A stretch of 64,000 nucleotides of DNA, from the NCBI RefSeq assembly GCF_000316115.1, contig NZ_JH993797.1, positions 6,235,961 through 6,299,960 on the forward strand, written 5' to 3'. Under the pieces are notes generated by a model. The model made no database searches, was not told the origin of the DNA, and saw nothing but the letters and a program-made list of their open reading frames with translations. Origin of the DNA: Leptolyngbya sp. PCC 7375. Lineage in GTDB: Bacteria; Cyanobacteriota; Cyanobacteriia; Phormidesmidales; Phormidesmidaceae. Shown here piece after piece: positions 7,547 through 17,150 of this stretch. The translations under genes were made by a program, and so were the position numbers. How positions within the stretch are numbered: position 1 is the stretch's first letter; the number at the start of each line of letters is the position of its first letter.

Positions 7547-9039
7547 CCAATGGCACTGACATAAGTCTAATCAAGCAGCCAGCTTAGCTTTGAGAATATT
7601 ACGAGGTTGTCGCATTCTGGGAAACGGTTTTGGCCTACGTTTGACGACTCTAGGTTCATGCCGATTAGGCCGTTGAGGCAACGGGTCAGAGGCAATATCT
7701 TGGAGCAAATGGTCGTAGAGTCGTTGCCGTGTCGCGTTCGATGTTGTTGCTAATAATGCAAGAATTTGCTGAAAGTGTTGCCGAGCCCCCTGTAGGGAGA
7801 GACGATTACGCTCATAGTGCAATAATGGAGAGGCCTGTTCCATCACACTACGCAGCACATTGTAGGCTAGCATGTGAGACCAAATTTCCTTACGGACCAT
7901 GTCCGGTGTTTTGGCTGTGAGCCTCTCCATTTTGAGTGTCGTTTTGAGATGACGTAAATTGACTTCTGCCGCATGCCACCGCCATCCATAAAGACGGGTT
8001 AATTGACTAGCAGGATACTGTTTGGCATCCAATAGGGTGGTAACAATGATGATGAACTGGTCTCGAAACCCGTTACGAGATAGCTTCAGACGCACTTCTC
8101 TAACCGTCAATGTCTGGGAAATGGCTGCAAACTCATCTGTATTCATATGACCCGGTCGTCGCTTGGGTTTGTGCCAGACGACTTGGTGGTCGCCAGGACC
8201 ATGCCTGAGACCTTTACGAAAATCAGTGTGCCGAGCATGATGTTTACGCAAGACCCCATCGGCCTCTTGCTGCTGAATCAGGGCTAAGTCAACATAGCTG
8301 CCAAAGGCTTGGTCTCCCATGGCCACATCATCGGGCGCTAAGTCCTGATACAACAAACGGCTCATGACGATTTCACTGGTTGTCTTCGGTGCAATACACC
8401 CTGACACCACTGCCCCGGTTAGTAAACAGAAAAACACCACCACCCGAGCCAGTGGAAAGCCACATCCGACCGCTTGATTACCATGTTGAGGATAGACCGC
8501 TTGATTGGCCTCACTATCGGCCATCAATACCGTCGTTCCATCAAAGACTCTCACCCGACGACCACACCAGTAATGCGCCTTGGGCACCGTCTGTTCCAAC
8601 TGCTCGGTTGTTTCGGGGATAAGACGTTGGAGGAGTGATTCCGGCAACCGGTCGCGAGCTTTGCTGTAAGCTCCGGTATCCGATGACGGAGGGGTAACGC
8701 CTGCGGCGGTTAACCAGGTGGTGAAGCACTTGACGGTGTTGCGGAGGCTTTTATCGGCTGATAACGCTTGATATAGCATGCCCCATACCGTCACGATGGG
8801 GGTATACAAACGATTTCGGTAGGTGATCCCTTCTTCAGCCAGAAGCTCATCGAGTCTTGCTTCCGGTAGGATATCTTGCCACGGCGAACCGATACTTTTG
8901 AATAACTGGTGCTTGAGAATTTCGGCTGACTTCGGCATAGTAGAAAGTGATTTATTGTTGGCTTGCAGGGCCTTGATATATATTTATCAAGCCTTGCAGC
9001 CTTTTTCTACTTTGTGCACTTTTAAGTCAGTGCCATTGG
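7547..9039. mobile_element. IS4-family insertion sequence, 1493 bp, 10-bp target duplication
   Basis: The 14-bp perfect terminal repeat CCAATGGCACTGAC starts the element at 7547 and is inverted at its right end (9026-9039). The 10-bp direct repeat TCCATATAGC flanks it at 7537-7546 and 9040-9049. It carries one intact transposase gene on the minus strand. Complete ends and matching duplications indicate a recent insertion. Confidence 0.93.
7571..8938 (-). CDS. IS4-family transposase
   Basis: A 455-residue DDE transposase filling the IS at 7547-9039. Visible signatures are VRVFDGTTVLMAD (first Asp), VAMGDQAFGSY (second Asp) and the IS4-type YGWRWHAAEVNLRHLKTTL segment, which holds the Y-x2-R/W...E...K pattern with the catalytic Glu. 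The C-terminus is basic (VVKRRPKPFPRMRQPRN). No frameshift or internal stop is seen, so the enzyme should be active. Confidence 0.93.
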   Translation of the reverse strand: MPKSAEILKHQLFKSIGSPWQDILPEARLDELLAEEGITYRNRLYTPIVTVWGMLYQALSADKSLRNTVKCFTTWLTAAGVTPPSSDTGAYSKARDRLPESLLQRLIPETTEQLEQTVPKAHYWCGRRVRVFDGTTVLMADSEANQAVYPQHGNQAVGCGFPLARVVVFFCLLTGAVVSGCIAPKTTSEIVMSRLLYQDLAPDDVAMGDQAFGSYVDLALIQQQEADGVLRKHHARHTDFRKGLRHGPGDHQVVWHKPKRRPGHMNTDEFAAISQTLTVREVRLKLSRNGFRDQFIIIVTTLLDAKQYPASQLTRLYGWRWHAAEVNLRHLKTTLKMERLTAKTPDMVRKEIWSHMLAYNVLRSVMEQASPLLHYERNRLSLQGARQHFQQILALLATTSNATRQRLYDHLLQDIASDPLPQRPNRHEPRVVKRRPKPFPRMRQPRNILKAKLAA

Positions 9040-9233
9040 TCCATATAGCCCACTAATATTGGTGAGATATACAGAAAAATTCAGTATAGTTAACCTTTGA
9101 ACACAGTAGAAACTGATGAAAATGAGTAAAAAAGGATACATGCATTATTCGTGAAAGTGTTACATTTTGTAGTCTAACCCTTAAAGTTCGGCTAATCTAA
9201 GAATTACACTGTCTCCAATTTGTAGAGGACGCT

Positions 9234-9503
9234 ATGAAGCTGTTCCGAGTTTTACTCACTACAGCCATTATCCTTCTAGTACTTCAGGCTGAAACACCCC
9301 TGAGAGTCCTTGCCTTAAGGGCGACTAAAAATTGTTCCGGGTGCCGGTTAAAAGGAGTACGCATTCAGCATGCGGATTTGACTGGTGCGGATTTGAGTAA
9401 TGCGGATCTCAGATGGGCACAGCTGGATTCTGTGAATCTTAACCACGCGAATTTACAAGGGGCAAATTTGCGCCATGCCCGCCTCTACAATGTGACCACC
9501 TGA
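9234..9503 (+). CDS. Small exported pentapeptide-repeat protein, 3' end overlapped by an IS
   Basis: An 89-residue product with an N-terminal hydrophobic signal sequence (FRVLLTTAIILLVLQ), a CSGC pair, then four to five pentapeptide repeats (ADLTGADLSNADLRWAQL). A purine-rich ribosome site (AGAGGA) precedes the ATG. The TGA stop at 9501-9503 lies inside the terminal repeat of the adjoining IS, which starts at about 9500. The original C-terminus may therefore be lost, although many proteins of this kind are equally short. Function unknown. Confidence 0.7.
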   Translation: MKLFRVLLTTAIILLVLQAETPLRVLALRATKNCSGCRLKGVRIQHADLTGADLSNADLRWAQLDSVNLNHANLQGANLRHARLYNVTT

Positions 9504-10814
9504 CTGACTGACACATCTCAGATGCCCCCATTAATATCTCAAGTCCGACATCGTATTGACCGAATACGGGAAAACCAAATCAGGTCATAGTAACGTTGCT
9601 CAGCCTTGTTGGACGCAAAACAAGGGTCTGGGTCTTTGGGCAATAAGGGGACTGGTTTCAGAAGAGTCCGACCTTTGTGAACGACTCCCTTGAGCCACCG
9701 TAAGCCAATTTTGAGATAGCTGAGCCCTCGTCTCCAATGGGTATCCACCTGTTGACGTAAGCCTTCACACTGCACCGCCATGCCTTGAGTGGTGCCGTAT
9801 AACAAGGCAATGGCGGCCACCAAATAGAGACGCTCTAGAGCTTGAGCGGATCGAATGCGAGAGTCTTCGAGTTCAAAGGCTCCTGATTTGCTATCTAAAA
9901 ACAACTCCTCAACCCGAAACCGCAAGGCATATTGCCACAACGTTTGTAGACTCGGTGATTCATCCGTAATCACCGCCCAGGATTCCTTCGTCCCTCGCAC
10001 GGTTGCCAAGACTAAATTACATCGATGCTCACCATCTTGCCAGAGCCCCACGTTCTCATAGAGAGTGGCTTCTCCTTTGGGAGGCCACAGCGCTTGTACT
10101 TCAATGGGATGACGGCATGGGCCGTGGAGATGAACATCACACGCAATGCGCAAACAATAGTGCCAACCACTCGCTTGCAACCAACTCATGAGGTCATGGT
10201 TGGCAAACCCTCGGTCAGCTAACAACATCGTGTTGGGATGCCGACGCAACAGCCAACGGGCACGCCGTAACAAGGGTCGATATTCATCGAACGCAACCAT
10301 GGCACTTTCATGCTCTAATACCCGCCATAGAAGTGGTACCGCTCGTCCACAACACACAACCGACAGGTGAATCATACAATAGCGATTCCACAGCATGGTC
10401 GTATCCAATGCTAGATAGAGTCGATGAGCCCGCCAGTTGGTGAGCGCTAACAACACCAGCGGCAGATACAACCCCTTGACATCAATGAATCGGTTGATGA
10501 AAAAGCGATGCCACCGACGTTCAAAGCTCTGGGCCTGAGTCGCCCGACTGGGGACGTAGGGTTCCCAAGCGGGGAGGCTGAGTTGGCCACTACAGATCAG
10601 GGCACTGACCATCCAAGCCAGTGTTTTCAGATGCCGGAGGTCTTTGTAACGGCTATGTTGACGCAGGAAGGGCAACAATTGATCATACAGTTGGGTAGAG
10701 GCTGACATGCATATCACGCTGATGGTTTGGTATCTTCAGCTTTGCATGCCCTCTGCCCATTTCCTTGTCGATCCTTATGGATTCTGGGTTACAGGATTTG
10801 TGTCAGGCAGTCAG
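9500..10814. mobile_element. Insertion sequence, about 1315 bp, with 21-24 bp terminal repeats
   Basis: The left end reads CTGACTGACTGACACATCTC and the right end, reverse complemented, CTGACTGCCTGACACAAATC. No target-site duplication could be recognised, so the exact ends are uncertain by a base or two. The element carries one transposase gene on the minus strand. Confidence 0.82.
9539..10717 (-). CDS. DDE transposase (IS4-like, cyanobacterial type)
   Basis: A product of up to 392 residues (ATG at 10717; the internal ATG at 10708 is an alternative). Candidate catalytic residues are in LYLALDTTMLWN (first Asp), MLLADRGFANH (second Asp) and RFRVEELFLDSKSGAFELEDSRI (Glu within the IS4-type YxxR...E pattern). 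The reading frame is intact. It is a different lineage from the transposases at 2032 and 7571. Confidence 0.88.
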   Translation of the reverse strand: MICMSASTQLYDQLLPFLRQHSRYKDLRHLKTLAWMVSALICSGQLSLPAWEPYVPSRATQAQSFERRWHRFFINRFIDVKGLYLPLVLLALTNWRAHRLYLALDTTMLWNRYCMIHLSVVCCGRAVPLLWRVLEHESAMVAFDEYRPLLRRARWLLRRHPNTMLLADRGFANHDLMSWLQASGWHYCLRIACDVHLHGPCRHPIEVQALWPPKGEATLYENVGLWQDGEHRCNLVLATVRGTKESWAVITDESPSLQTLWQYALRFRVEELFLDSKSGAFELEDSRIRSAQALERLYLVAAIALLYGTTQGMAVQCEGLRQQVDTHWRRGLSYLKIGLRWLKGVVHKGRTLLKPVPLLPKDPDPCFASNKAEQRYYDLIWFSRIRSIRCRT

Positions 10815-10874
10815 GGGCCATTGTTATAGTTTTCACGAGCTTTATCTCCTATAAACGAAGTGGACCAACAATGA

Positions 10875-11291
10875 TTAAAAATATTGGCAATGGTCAGCCT
10901 TGATCGCCTTTTCCTCTAGAAACCAGAGCGGATCGGCAATGCCATTGGCTTCAGGGATAAGTTGAGATGCTTCAACGCCAAATGTGGCTGCGGCCAGGCG
11001 GCAACCATAGAAATTGACGGGTCCTGCTTGTTTAACCACCATGATAAAGTCGTGGATACTAAGCGGATCACCATCACGGCGTACTTGCTGCTTAAACCAC
11101 TCTTCTTGAGAGGCATGTTGAGGATCCATTTTGACGGTTTTAGCGCCTTGTTTTGTCAACACTCGCACTGCCCAGAGCACAAATAATATGTCAACCTCAA
11201 TCCCTTTCTTAGCGGCGGTATAGGCAAACGTTAAAGGGGTGTATAGCTGGTCGTAGCCGTCGTTACGGATAACAATAGATAATCTTTTCAT
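10875..11291 (-). CDS. DsrE/DsrF-like protein
   Basis: About 138 residues from MKRLSIVIRNDGYDQLYTPL. The fold and spacing (GYDQLYTPLTFAYTAAKKG, ILFVLWAVRVL, FYGCRLAAATFGV) match the DsrE/F superfamily, whose members handle sulfur relay or unknown small-molecule chemistry. One Cys, in NFYGCRLAAA, lies where sulfur-carrying members have theirs. I chose the ATG at 11291 because AGGAG lies upstream of it and the extension to 11324 has no similarity. The gene is divergent from the AraC-type regulator, which could control it. Confidence 0.75.
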   Translation of the reverse strand: MKRLSIVIRNDGYDQLYTPLTFAYTAAKKGIEVDILFVLWAVRVLTKQGAKTVKMDPQHASQEEWFKQQVRRDGDPLSIHDFIMVVKQAGPVNFYGCRLAAATFGVEASQLIPEANGIADPLWFLEEKAIKADHCQYF

Positions 11292-11624
11292 GGGTGTTTT
11301 TACTCCTATAAAAAAGAGAGACAATCGCCCTGTTTTCTGGATAAAACAGGGTCATGGTCAGCAGAAATCAGCCGCTACTGAGAGCTTGACCTAGCTCCAC
11401 AGTGACGATGGTTGCTGAACGCTGGTGATTAGCACATGAACCCAGCGTTGTTAAGAAAGATTAATGACTTGAATTGCGATCGCATTTCCTCAGACAGGAT
11501 TAGCAACACATTTCAATCATCAATTCGGCTAACCCTATACTGGTGTACACACCCTGAATGGACAATGGCTCAAACACCGGGATCTTTGACCAAAACGCCG
11601 TACTACAAAACGCCACATTAATGG
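11292..11624. promoter_or_regulatory. Divergent promoter region between DsrE-like and AraC-type genes
   Basis: It holds a 9-bp perfect stem, CCCTGTTTT (11328-11336) with AAAACAGGG (11343-11351), loop of six, in the leader of the DsrE-like gene. It could be an operator or leader hairpin. Nothing else was recognised. Confidence 0.4.
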
Positions 11625-12593
11625 ATGACTTCGATGGATATTCTTTCTGAAGTACTTCGCACCGTTCGTTTTGCCAGCGCCCTTGATCTGAGGGCTGAGT
11701 TTTCAGCGCCCTGGACGGTTGAAACAGAATCCTGTCATGAGTTCAGCGAGGTGGGGCAGTTGGGTGCTAAACAGATTGTCCAGTTTCACATCATTGCTGA
11801 AGGACACTGTTGGGTACAAACGACTCAAGGAATTCGTCAGGCTCTCTCACCCGGCGATATCATTATTTTTTCCCATGGTGATTCCCACATTTTAGGCGAT
11901 TGCTTAGACCGCCCCACCACCCCGATGACCGAGATATTGCCTGAACCACCGTGGGAGCCGCCACCGTTCCTGGCCCATGGCGGTGGTGGAGAGATCACCC
12001 GTATTGTCTGCGGTTTTTTGGAATGTGAAGAACTGATCGCCCATCCATTTCTAAAGGCACTGCCAGCGTTTATGCATGTGCCAGCCTTTGCTGAACCCAC
12101 AGTCCCCCTATTAGAAACCGGAGTACGGCACATCATCCAAGAAGCAGACTGCACCCAGCCCGGTAGCTTATGTTTGCTCACCCGTCTCATTGAGATGATG
12201 TTTATTGAAATTCTGCGTGGTCAGCTGCAAGCCCAAGCCACTAGCCAATCCAGTAGTTTGGCTGCCCTTAATGATCCAATCGTGGGGCAGGTCCTAACTC
12301 GATTCCATAGCGATCCTGCTTATCCTTGGACAGTGCCAGAGTTAGCCAGCCAGATAAACCTGTCGCGATCGGCCCTCGCCCAGCGCTTCACACAGTTGCT
12401 AGGACACCCACCTATGCAGTACTTGACCCAGTGGCGACTACAGCTGGCATCGCAGTATCTGCAAAACTCCAATGCTGGCATCGCCAAGATTGCTACCCAG
12501 GTAGGCTACGAATCTGAGGCCGCTTTTAACCGAGCTTTTAAGCGCTATGTGGGTATGCCACCCGGCACCTGGCGCAATCGCAAGTCAGCATAA
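11625..12593 (+). CDS. AraC-family transcriptional regulator with cupin-type sensor
   Basis: A 322-residue protein (or 319 from the second ATG at 11634). Residues about 10-200 form the cupin_6 type sensor domain (SALDLRAEFSAPW, QFHIIAEGHCWV, LSPGDIIIFSHGDSH). Residues about 225-320 form the two-helix-turn-helix AraC DNA-binding domain (WTVPELASQINLSRSALAQRF, GHPPMQYLTQWRLQLA, IAKIATQVGYESEAAFNRAF). Such regulators commonly act on a neighbouring gene; here the divergent DsrE-like gene is the obvious candidate. Confidence 0.9.
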   Translation: MTSMDILSEVLRTVRFASALDLRAEFSAPWTVETESCHEFSEVGQLGAKQIVQFHIIAEGHCWVQTTQGIRQALSPGDIIIFSHGDSHILGDCLDRPTTPMTEILPEPPWEPPPFLAHGGGGEITRIVCGFLECEELIAHPFLKALPAFMHVPAFAEPTVPLLETGVRHIIQEADCTQPGSLCLLTRLIEMMFIEILRGQLQAQATSQSSSLAALNDPIVGQVLTRFHSDPAYPWTVPELASQINLSRSALAQRFTQLLGHPPMQYLTQWRLQLASQYLQNSNAGIAKIATQVGYESEAAFNRAFKRYVGMPPGTWRNRKSA

Positions 12594-12706
12594 TCGGCAA
12601 ATTGTTCTAAGAAGCAACCACAACTGTCTGTTAAGCATCATGACAAGATTGTGGAGCCATTTTCAGTGAATAACCCTAGTTCACGATTGATCAACTTATT
12701 TGTAGT

Positions 12707-13333
12707 CTACAAAAATTGTTGCCAATACTGATCTAAGGCCTGTCTTGCTTCTTTATTGGGAAATTCATAGTCATGTAACACATTATCAATGTCTGCTTGT
12801 GACAAACCACCTTTTGACAAAGACTCCTGTAAATATTGTCTTTCAATTGCCTCTTCTCGCTCTACATCAAATAAAAGAAAACGTGCTGTAGCTTTAGATT
12901 GAGCAGGGGTGAACAATCCAAATTTTGAAGAGATATAATCCTCTACATCTATTTGATAGGTCAAATGAAAGATTACCGAGTCAAACGTATTTGACCAATA
13001 ATCAGGGTCTTCATGATCGATATTGCGTAAATACCAAACCATGTAGGCTGGAAGGTAATAGTGAAAACCCTTCGAGTCTAGAAAACTCAGAACCGCATCA
13101 GAAAATCGAATGTCATTTTCTGAAACGTCTTGCCACTGGTCTTCTGTATCCTGTGCTCTAGCCTCAGCCCGCTCTGCCGGGCTACCGTAATCATCGATCA
13201 CCATCGCCTCATGGAGCGTGACGCCATCTTCACGGGCAATACCATCAAATGCCTCGTTAATTTCTTTAATTAGGGCAAGCTTCTTGTTTTCATAGGCTAT
13301 TTTCTCATCCGGGTTAGAAAAGGAAATACACAT
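12707..13333 (-). CDS. DUF6714-type protein, coupled to dipeptidase
   Basis: A 208-residue acidic, soluble protein without signal peptide. The central LPAYMVWYLRN block and the C-terminal SKATARFLLFD...LDQYW pattern recall the DUF6714 family, whose function is unknown. Its ATG overlaps the TAA of the dipeptidase gene by one base (TAATG), so translation is probably coupled and the two form one operon. Confidence 0.65.
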   Translation of the reverse strand: MCISFSNPDEKIAYENKKLALIKEINEAFDGIAREDGVTLHEAMVIDDYGSPAERAEARAQDTEDQWQDVSENDIRFSDAVLSFLDSKGFHYYLPAYMVWYLRNIDHEDPDYWSNTFDSVIFHLTYQIDVEDYISSKFGLFTPAQSKATARFLLFDVEREEAIERQYLQESLSKGGLSQADIDNVLHDYEFPNKEARQALDQYWQQFL

Positions 13334-14628
13334 TAGCCTTCAGCCTCTGCTTGCATCTGTTCAGCTACTGCGATCGCGTCATCAAATACTCGCATCAAAT
13401 TGCCGCCCCAGATCTTGCGAATATCATCAGGCTGATACCCCCGAGCCAATAACTCTTGGGTAATGTTAGGCATCTGAGAGACATCTGCAATATCAACTAA
13501 GCCACCACCGCCATCAAAATCAGAGCCAATGCCCACATGGTCAATTCCCATCACAGCTACCATGTGGTCAAGATGATCTATGGCATCCGCCAGGGTCGGT
13601 TTAATTTCAGGATATTGGGCATTGATAGCCCGATACTGATTCAACAAATCAGCCACCTCTGCTTCGCTCAGATCACCCCGAAGCCAGGCGGCCTGTTGAT
13701 CTGACAATGCCTCCAATGCAGCTTCTCGTCTTGGATCTTGGTCAATCTCTTTAATATAATCTCCTAGCAAACATAACTGTACTACACCCCCATTCTCCTT
13801 CACTGCCCTCAGCATGGTGTCATCCATATTACGGGGGACATCTCGCAGGGCACGGGCACTGGAATGGGAAGCAATGATGGGTGCTTTAGTGAGACGCATG
13901 ACATCCCAAAACGTATCGTCATGCACATGGGAAATATCGACCATCATGCCCAGACGATTCATTTCATGCACCACAGCTGCGCCAAATGGGCTTAACCCTT
14001 GCCAATCCTGCTGGTCATCTGTGGAGGAATCCCCCAGCTGATTGTTTTTAGAGTGGGTTAAGGTAATGTAGCGAATTCCGCGATTGTAAAAAGCGTTGAC
14101 TGCCTCAATATCGGTGCCTAAGGGATAGCCGTTTTCCATACCTAGAAAAATGACTCGTTTTCCCTCCCGTTCTAGCCGATAGGCATCGTTTGGGGTAAGT
14201 GCGATCGCAACCCGCTCTGGATAATCAACTGTCAGTTGATAGGTCCAATCAATCATCTGATTCGCCAAGGTTGTTGCCTGGGCATATCCCTGGTCTGTCA
14301 GCTCTCGCTGTGGGGTAAAGATAGAGATAAACGCCCCATCAAGCCCGCCCCTCGCCATCCGCACCAAATCCCATTGGCCACTGCCAGAGGCTCCTGTCTC
14401 ATGGCTTATACCTGGGTCAAATCCAGGATTCACCGACTGCCGAATGGGCCAATCAATATGGCTGTCGATGGTTAATACCGTCTGATGAATGATTTTGGCC
14501 CGAGTACTGGCCAGGTTAGAAGAGAGATCGATGGGGGATAGGTTACTAGCATAAACAGTCTTCCATCCCAAGATAGCCATCACCGCCAGGATAAAGGGGA
14601 TTACTCGCTTGAGAAAAGAGGACGTCAT
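13333..14628 (-). CDS. Membrane-type dipeptidase, peptidase family M19 (exported)
   Basis: A zinc dipeptidase of the renal dipeptidase family, about 431 residues, with an N-terminal signal sequence (FLKRVIPFILAVMAILG) suggesting periplasmic or lipid-anchored location. The zinc-ligand blocks are HIDWP (His-x-Asp), GMENGYPLG (Glu), VDISHVHDD and IIASHSSARAL (His residues), and GSDFDGGGG (Asp) near the C-terminus, so the active site looks complete. A GTG at 14646 would add six residues; I chose the ATG at 14628 because the signal sequence starts directly after it. The DUF6714 gene follows with a one-base overlap. Confidence 0.92.
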   Translation of the reverse strand: MTSSFLKRVIPFILAVMAILGWKTVYASNLSPIDLSSNLASTRAKIIHQTVLTIDSHIDWPIRQSVNPGFDPGISHETGASGSGQWDLVRMARGGLDGAFISIFTPQRELTDQGYAQATTLANQMIDWTYQLTVDYPERVAIALTPNDAYRLEREGKRVIFLGMENGYPLGTDIEAVNAFYNRGIRYITLTHSKNNQLGDSSTDDQQDWQGLSPFGAAVVHEMNRLGMMVDISHVHDDTFWDVMRLTKAPIIASHSSARALRDVPRNMDDTMLRAVKENGGVVQLCLLGDYIKEIDQDPRREAALEALSDQQAAWLRGDLSEAEVADLLNQYRAINAQYPEIKPTLADAIDHLDHMVAVMGIDHVGIGSDFDGGGGLVDIADVSQMPNITQELLARGYQPDDIRKIWGGNLMRVFDDAIAVAEQMQAEAEG

Positions 14629-14656
14629 GACTGTGGTAGATAGCACTCCCCGTATT

Positions 14657-15263
14657 TTAGTCTGACTTTATCAATGAGAGAGCACCGCGATAAAGACCGG
14701 AAAACTTAAGCTCGTCAATGCCATCAGGATTGTTCCAGGGGGCGGCAATACAGTAATGGTGGCCATCCGCATCTTGCAATCGGTCGTGATTCCACACCAG
14801 GTTCAGAACCTCCCTTAAAGGCCACACGCTGCCAGTTAGCTGAGTCGGCAATGCCAGGATTGACCTGCATGGGGGGTAAATCAGCAACGGTTGCGATCGC
14901 ATCACACAACTCTCACCCGCTCATAACCCATTCCACATCCAGGGCTAACGGGCCATTGTTAAAAATAGTGACAGCAGGCAGCGGCAGATCGGCCATGGCT
15001 CTCAAAATGCCGTACCGTTCCTGCTCATTGGCCTGGCGATAGCGATTCAACAACTGCTGATTTTGTGGATCTTTAAGAATGAAAGCTTCTCGCGTCGATA
15101 GAAAAGGACGGTTGCGTTCGGTTAGCACTCTGATACTGACCCAGGGTAGCGGTAATGCCCTGCAAAATCTGTTCAATTTGGGCCAGAGAAATCTGGGATA
15201 AAAAACTATTTGCAAACCAGCTAACCTGAATTTCTGGAGACGTAATTTGATAATTGCTTGCAT
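14657..15263 (-). pseudogene. Decayed serine hydrolase (class A beta-lactamase-related)
   Basis: Pieces of one ancestral protein occur in different frames. WFANSFLSQISLAQIEQIL sits in one frame near 15200, EAFILKDPQNQQLLNRYRQA in a second (to 14913), VAFKGGSEPG in a third (near 14820), and YCIAAPWNNPDG nearer the end. VAFKGGSEPG is the KxG box of beta-lactamase-related hydrolases. The SxxK and SxN parts are missing, so an internal deletion and several frameshifts have destroyed the gene. No start codon is seen in the first frame. Confidence 0.8.
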
Positions 15264-15340
15264 ATAGGGGACAGAGTTAGCATTGCTCGCCTGAGGTAGA
15301 TAACCGCTAAAATGAGAGCCAGAGTCTTGGCATAACTGTA

Positions 15341-16147
15341 GTGCAAATCAGTCTTCAAAAAGTTAGTAGTTTCCTTTTGACTACGTTGCTGACATTTAGT
15401 TTAGTGGGCTGTCGCACGGCTACCTCAACCGCTCCATCTCAGTCGACTAACACATCAGATTCAGTCGACACTACTTCTGTAGCCTCTACTCCTCAGGAAA
15501 TAAACGAGACTCCCATACCTGAACCATCTGCTGAAGAGAAAGCTAAGGCGGCCCAGAATCGTCAGATGGGGCTGGAGTATCGCGGTCAGGGGCGCTACAA
15601 AGAAGCAATTGCAGCCCTGCAGGACGCTGTGACGTTAGACCCACAGAATTTTTCTGGCCAGGTGATATTGGGGTGGACCCTGCATTTAGATGGGCAGGCA
15701 GAAAATGCCATCGATGTTTTGCAACGTGCATTGGACCAAGATCATAACCACGTACCTGCTTTAAATGCATTGGGCATTGTGTACTTGGTGGATGGTCAAT
15801 TAGAAGCTGCCGTGGAAACCCATACCCAAGCGATCGCACTGAAGCCTGACAACGAAATTGGGTACTACAACTTAAGCTTGGCTTATCATCGTCTACAGGA
15901 GTATGACAAGGCCATTGACCATGCAGAACAAGCAACGGTTTTAGAACCGGGCAACCCCCATCCTTGGGTAGCTTTAGCCCTAGCCCAATGGGACAGCCAA
16001 GCAACTGAAGCCGCTCAACAAACCTATCAGCAGGCGGTTGCTTTAGACCCCCAATATCGAGAGTCGTGGTTTTTAGATCATCTACAACAGGCTGGCTTCA
16101 GTCCAGAACAAATCCAACAAACTGAAGCGATCCGACAGGCATCCTGA
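15341..16147 (+). CDS. TPR-repeat lipoprotein
   Basis: A 268-residue product from a GTG start. The N-terminus has a lipoprotein signal (FLLTTLLTFSLVGC) with Cys at about residue 24, then a Ser/Thr/Pro-rich linker to about residue 65. From there to about 255 there are five tetratricopeptide repeats (for example GRYKEAIAALQDAVTLDPQN, EYDKAIDHAEQATVLEPGN), which form a protein-binding superhelix. It is probably anchored to a membrane; the partner is unknown. A HIP1 octamer lies within the gene. Confidence 0.85.
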   Translation: MQISLQKVSSFLLTTLLTFSLVGCRTATSTAPSQSTNTSDSVDTTSVASTPQEINETPIPEPSAEEKAKAAQNRQMGLEYRGQGRYKEAIAALQDAVTLDPQNFSGQVILGWTLHLDGQAENAIDVLQRALDQDHNHVPALNALGIVYLVDGQLEAAVETHTQAIALKPDNEIGYYNLSLAYHRLQEYDKAIDHAEQATVLEPGNPHPWVALALAQWDSQATEAAQQTYQQAVALDPQYRESWFLDHLQQAGFSPEQIQQTEAIRQAS

Positions 16148-16287
16148 TTTTTAGTCACAATATTTCATCTAGACTTTTCTCTTTCTAGAGGATCAGTTCC
16201 ACACGGGCATTAGAAGATTTCAAAGACTAATTTGTCTGTGCGATCGCAACCTTCCCCCTTGACGCCATCTTTTAAGCTGGATAGTAT

Positions 16288-16316
16288 TTAGGAGTTCTAA
16301 TTATTAGGAATCCTAA
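16288..16316. promoter_or_regulatory. Two tandem palindromic operators, probably for the MarR regulator
   Basis: TTAGGAATCCTAA (16304-16316) is a perfect palindrome and TTAGGAGTTCTAA (16288-16300) an imperfect copy, with centres 16 bp apart. They lie just upstream of the ribosome site AAAGGAGGT at 16322. MarR proteins bind such 13-20 bp palindromes, and a MarR gene is third in this operon, so autoregulation is likely. Confidence 0.65.
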
Positions 16317-16336
16317 ATAAATAAAGGAGGTCGTTT

Positions 16337-17077
16337 ATGCGACGTTTTATTGGGTTGCTTGTTTTAGCTGTCAGTTTGATTATCTTTGCAGGGGTATCCC
16401 AGCCCGTTCGAGCAGTTCAGGCAACTGACAAAAACCCAGCTTTGGAGATTCAATTGGCACAGGTGCAATATCTGGACGATCTGGACCTGTTGGTGTTTGA
16501 GCAACAGGTGAATGGCACGGTAGGAGCTACATTGCCTCAAGCCGCTGGTCAGTTAGATGGTGCTCCTGTCTTGGGCTATGTTTTTCCAACAACATTGGTC
16601 CCTGAAGATGTGGGTTTCAATGCCACTGACGGTATTGTTGCCCTGGCTGTTACCTCACATCCTGATTTTGATGACACACCTCTATGGGATGAAAACAATG
16701 ATCGTAATTTCGCTAATGACGGAGTTATCTGGCATAGCCACTGGGTTGTGCTAACACCTGATGACCGTGTGTCTGGCGGTTTGTCCGTACTGGAATTTGC
16801 CCAAGAAGATGAGAGTGTTGTATTACCGCCGACTAATCCAGGTATGCCTATGTATATGGATTCTCCTGGGTTCTCAGTCATAACCGATCAGAGCACATTG
16901 CGAGTATTGGTGCCTGCACAACGGGTCAACCATGTCACGGAGTTTAACTTTGACGGTGTTGCTGCCTACATGGAGGTCAACACATCCGACTCTAACCGCC
17001 CTCTGCTCGGAGTTTACGAGGTTTATAGTGTGGTTTCAGGGGATTTGAGTTTGCCCTATGCGGTTCAGGCCCGTTGA
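16337..17077 (+). CDS. Exported protein of unknown function, first gene of MarR operon
   Basis: A 246-residue product with a clear signal peptide (FIGLLVLAVSLIIFAGVSQPVRA, cleavage near residue 26). The mature part is acidic and beta-rich with no cysteine. The motif GVIWHSHWVVL and the run VAYMEVNTSD-like near the C-terminus give no family that I recognise. Translation should be strong: AAAGGAGGT lies eight bases before the ATG. Because it sits behind the palindromes and ahead of a CxxC protein and a MarR regulator, it may belong to a redox or toxic-compound response. Confidence 0.75.
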   Translation: MRRFIGLLVLAVSLIIFAGVSQPVRAVQATDKNPALEIQLAQVQYLDDLDLLVFEQQVNGTVGATLPQAAGQLDGAPVLGYVFPTTLVPEDVGFNATDGIVALAVTSHPDFDDTPLWDENNDRNFANDGVIWHSHWVVLTPDDRVSGGLSVLEFAQEDESVVLPPTNPGMPMYMDSPGFSVITDQSTLRVLVPAQRVNHVTEFNFDGVAAYMEVNTSDSNRPLLGVYEVYSVVSGDLSLPYAVQAR

Positions 17078-17150
17078 GACTGTTGTCGGGTGCATTAACA
17101 CTGCACCCACAGTGTAGATATTTTTCGATAAATCAAAGGAGGTGACTCTT

